Positions 63,141 to 64,000 of a stretch of DNA of 64,000 nt are shown here, piece after piece. This stretch comes from Anaerobiospirillum succiniciproducens DSM 6400 (GTDB lineage Bacteria > Pseudomonadota > Gammaproteobacteria > Enterobacterales > Succinivibrionaceae), in the NCBI RefSeq assembly GCF_000482845.1, contig NZ_AXWV01000001.1, positions 1 through 64,000 of the forward strand, in the 5' to 3' direction. The notes below the pieces were generated by a model. That model made no database searches. It worked only from the letters and a program-made list of their open reading frames with translations, and had not been told where the DNA came from. A program made the position numbers and the translations under genes. Numbering within the stretch: the stretch's first letter is position 1; every line of letters starts with the position of its first letter.

Positions 63141-64000
63141 ATGGCTCGCTATGATAATGATTACAAGGTTGCTTTGATTGTACCTGTCTACAATGAAGAA
63201 GAGACAGTAGCTACCTTCGTATCCACTGTAGAAGAAAAGCTCCACGATGTGCTGGAGCATATTGAGATTGTCTTTGTGGATGACGGCTCAAAGGATAATT
63301 CAGCTGCGATCATCGAGCAAATGATGCAGAGCAATGAGCGTATTGCGCTTATCAAGCTGTCACGTAATTTTGGCAAAGAGGCTGCTATGACTGCAGCTTT
63401 AGACCTGTGCGATGCTGATGCTGTTGTGCCGATTGATGTTGATCTGCAAGACCCTCCTGAGCTTATCTTAGATTTCATTAAGATTTGGCGTAGTGAGGAT
63501 GTGGATACTGTTTATGGTATTCGTGCAGATCGCTCCTCTGACTCTGATACTAAGCGTATCTCCTCAGGAGGCTTCTATTACGTCTTTAACAAGCTTTCTG
63601 GCAAGGTAAAGATCCCTGAGAATGTTGGCGACTTCCGTCTTATTGACTCCAAGGTCATTATGACTGTGCGTAACTTAAACGAGAGCAATCGTTTTATGAA
63701 GGGGTTATACGCATGGCCTGGCTTTAAGTCTAAAGGCGTACCATATGTTCGTCCTGAGCGTTCTGCAGGTACCACTAAGTGGAACTACTGGAAGCTGTGG
63801 AACTTTGCTCTCGATGGCATCGTATCTTTTAGTTCTCTGCCAATTCGCGTTTGGTCATATATTGGCAGCTTAGTTGGCGTAGTAGCATTTGTCTACATGG
63901 CATACATTCTTCTTGAGACTCTGATCTTTGGTGTTAGGGTCCCAGGCTATGCCTCTTTAATGTGTGTCGTGCTCTTCTTAGGCTCGATTCAGCTTATCTC
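63141..64000 (+). CDS. GtrB/DPM1-like family 2 glycosyltransferase (partial)
   Basis: Open from an ATG at 63141 (AAGGAG upstream) to the end of the window, so the C-terminus is not visible. 286 residues are seen. The GT-A domain begins VALIVPVYNEEETVA, with VFVDDGSKDNS, SRNFGKEAAMTAALD and PIDVDLQDPPELI (DxD metal site). Two hydrophobic segments begin about residue 240 (VWSYIGSLVGVVAFVYMAYI and a second at the end). This matches bactoprenol-phosphate glucosyl/mannosyl transferases (GtrB, DPM1-like), which charge undecaprenyl phosphate at the inner membrane for later modification of O-antigen or other surface glycans. Confidence 0.9.
   Translation, partial: MARYDNDYKVALIVPVYNEEETVATFVSTVEEKLHDVLEHIEIVFVDDGSKDNSAAIIEQMMQSNERIALIKLSRNFGKEAAMTAALDLCDADAVVPIDVDLQDPPELILDFIKIWRSEDVDTVYGIRADRSSDSDTKRISSGGFYYVFNKLSGKVKIPENVGDFRLIDSKVIMTVRNLNESNRFMKGLYAWPGFKSKGVPYVRPERSAGTTKWNYWKLWNFALDGIVSFSSLPIRVWSYIGSLVGVVAFVYMAYILLETLIFGVRVPGYASLMCVVLFLGSIQLI

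Overview
The window looks like chromosome of an anaerobic, flagellated gammaproteobacterium, most plausibly of the Succinivibrionaceae (Anaerobiospirillum/Succinivibrio type). This rests on E. coli-like neighbourhoods that are kept only in part (accD-folC-dedD, yfbV next to pta, prmC near kdsA with prfA close by), proteins that match E. coli YcbZ, YfcH, YfbV and YjjPB, FNR/CRP-like sites, and a large flagellin repertoire. No rRNA, tRNA, CRISPR array, intact insertion sequence or prophage was recognised.

Layout: 0.2-4.4 kb holds a flagellin array of three intact genes and one 3'-truncated copy, each with its own leader and mostly its own terminator. 4.8-10.5 kb holds a secreted esterase, hpt, a YcbZ-type Lon-like protease and a formyltransferase-like protein. 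10.6-13.3 kb holds yjjP-yjjB (succinate exporter type) and a small unknown gene. 14-21.5 kb holds a dehydrogenase fused to an unknown domain, a YfcH epimerase, pta, yfbV and a cysteine-patterned Sel1-repeat protein. 22-26.6 kb holds a 5'-truncated flgE, a ribokinase-family kinase and a lipoprotein alkaline phosphatase. 27-31 kb holds two tandem DUF4910-type aminopeptidases, followed by 1.75 kb of apparently empty DNA. 32.7-36.8 kb is one long gene for NhaA with a tail of about 940 residues. 37.3-48 kb holds an ATP-grasp protein, prfA, a four-gene flagellin operon, a 53-codon small gene, prmC and kdsA. 48.6-55.3 kb holds a lipoprotein, an MFS exporter, an acetyltransferase, a secreted EEP-fold enzyme and a MORN-type repeat protein. 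55.8-64 kb holds accD, folC, dedD, a Nif3-family protein, folE and a GtrB-like glycosyltransferase that runs off the end.

Functionally the window mixes core metabolism (acetyl-phosphate formation, fatty acid and folate synthesis, Kdo synthesis, purine salvage, translation termination with release-factor methylation) with surface and motility functions (eight flagellin loci, a hook-protein fragment, secreted hydrolases, lipoproteins).

Three themes stand out. First, nearly every longer intergenic region carries its own short tandem repeat (units of 18-49 bp, unrelated to each other). Second, several housekeeping proteins (NhaA, YjjP, YcbZ, Pta, FolC, AccD) carry low-complexity or cysteine-rich extensions or inserts, and in YjjP such a repeat lies inside the coding sequence. 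Third, the flagellin genes have conserved leader architecture: a 32-bp near-palindrome and a hairpin that covers the ribosome binding site and shows compensating base changes.
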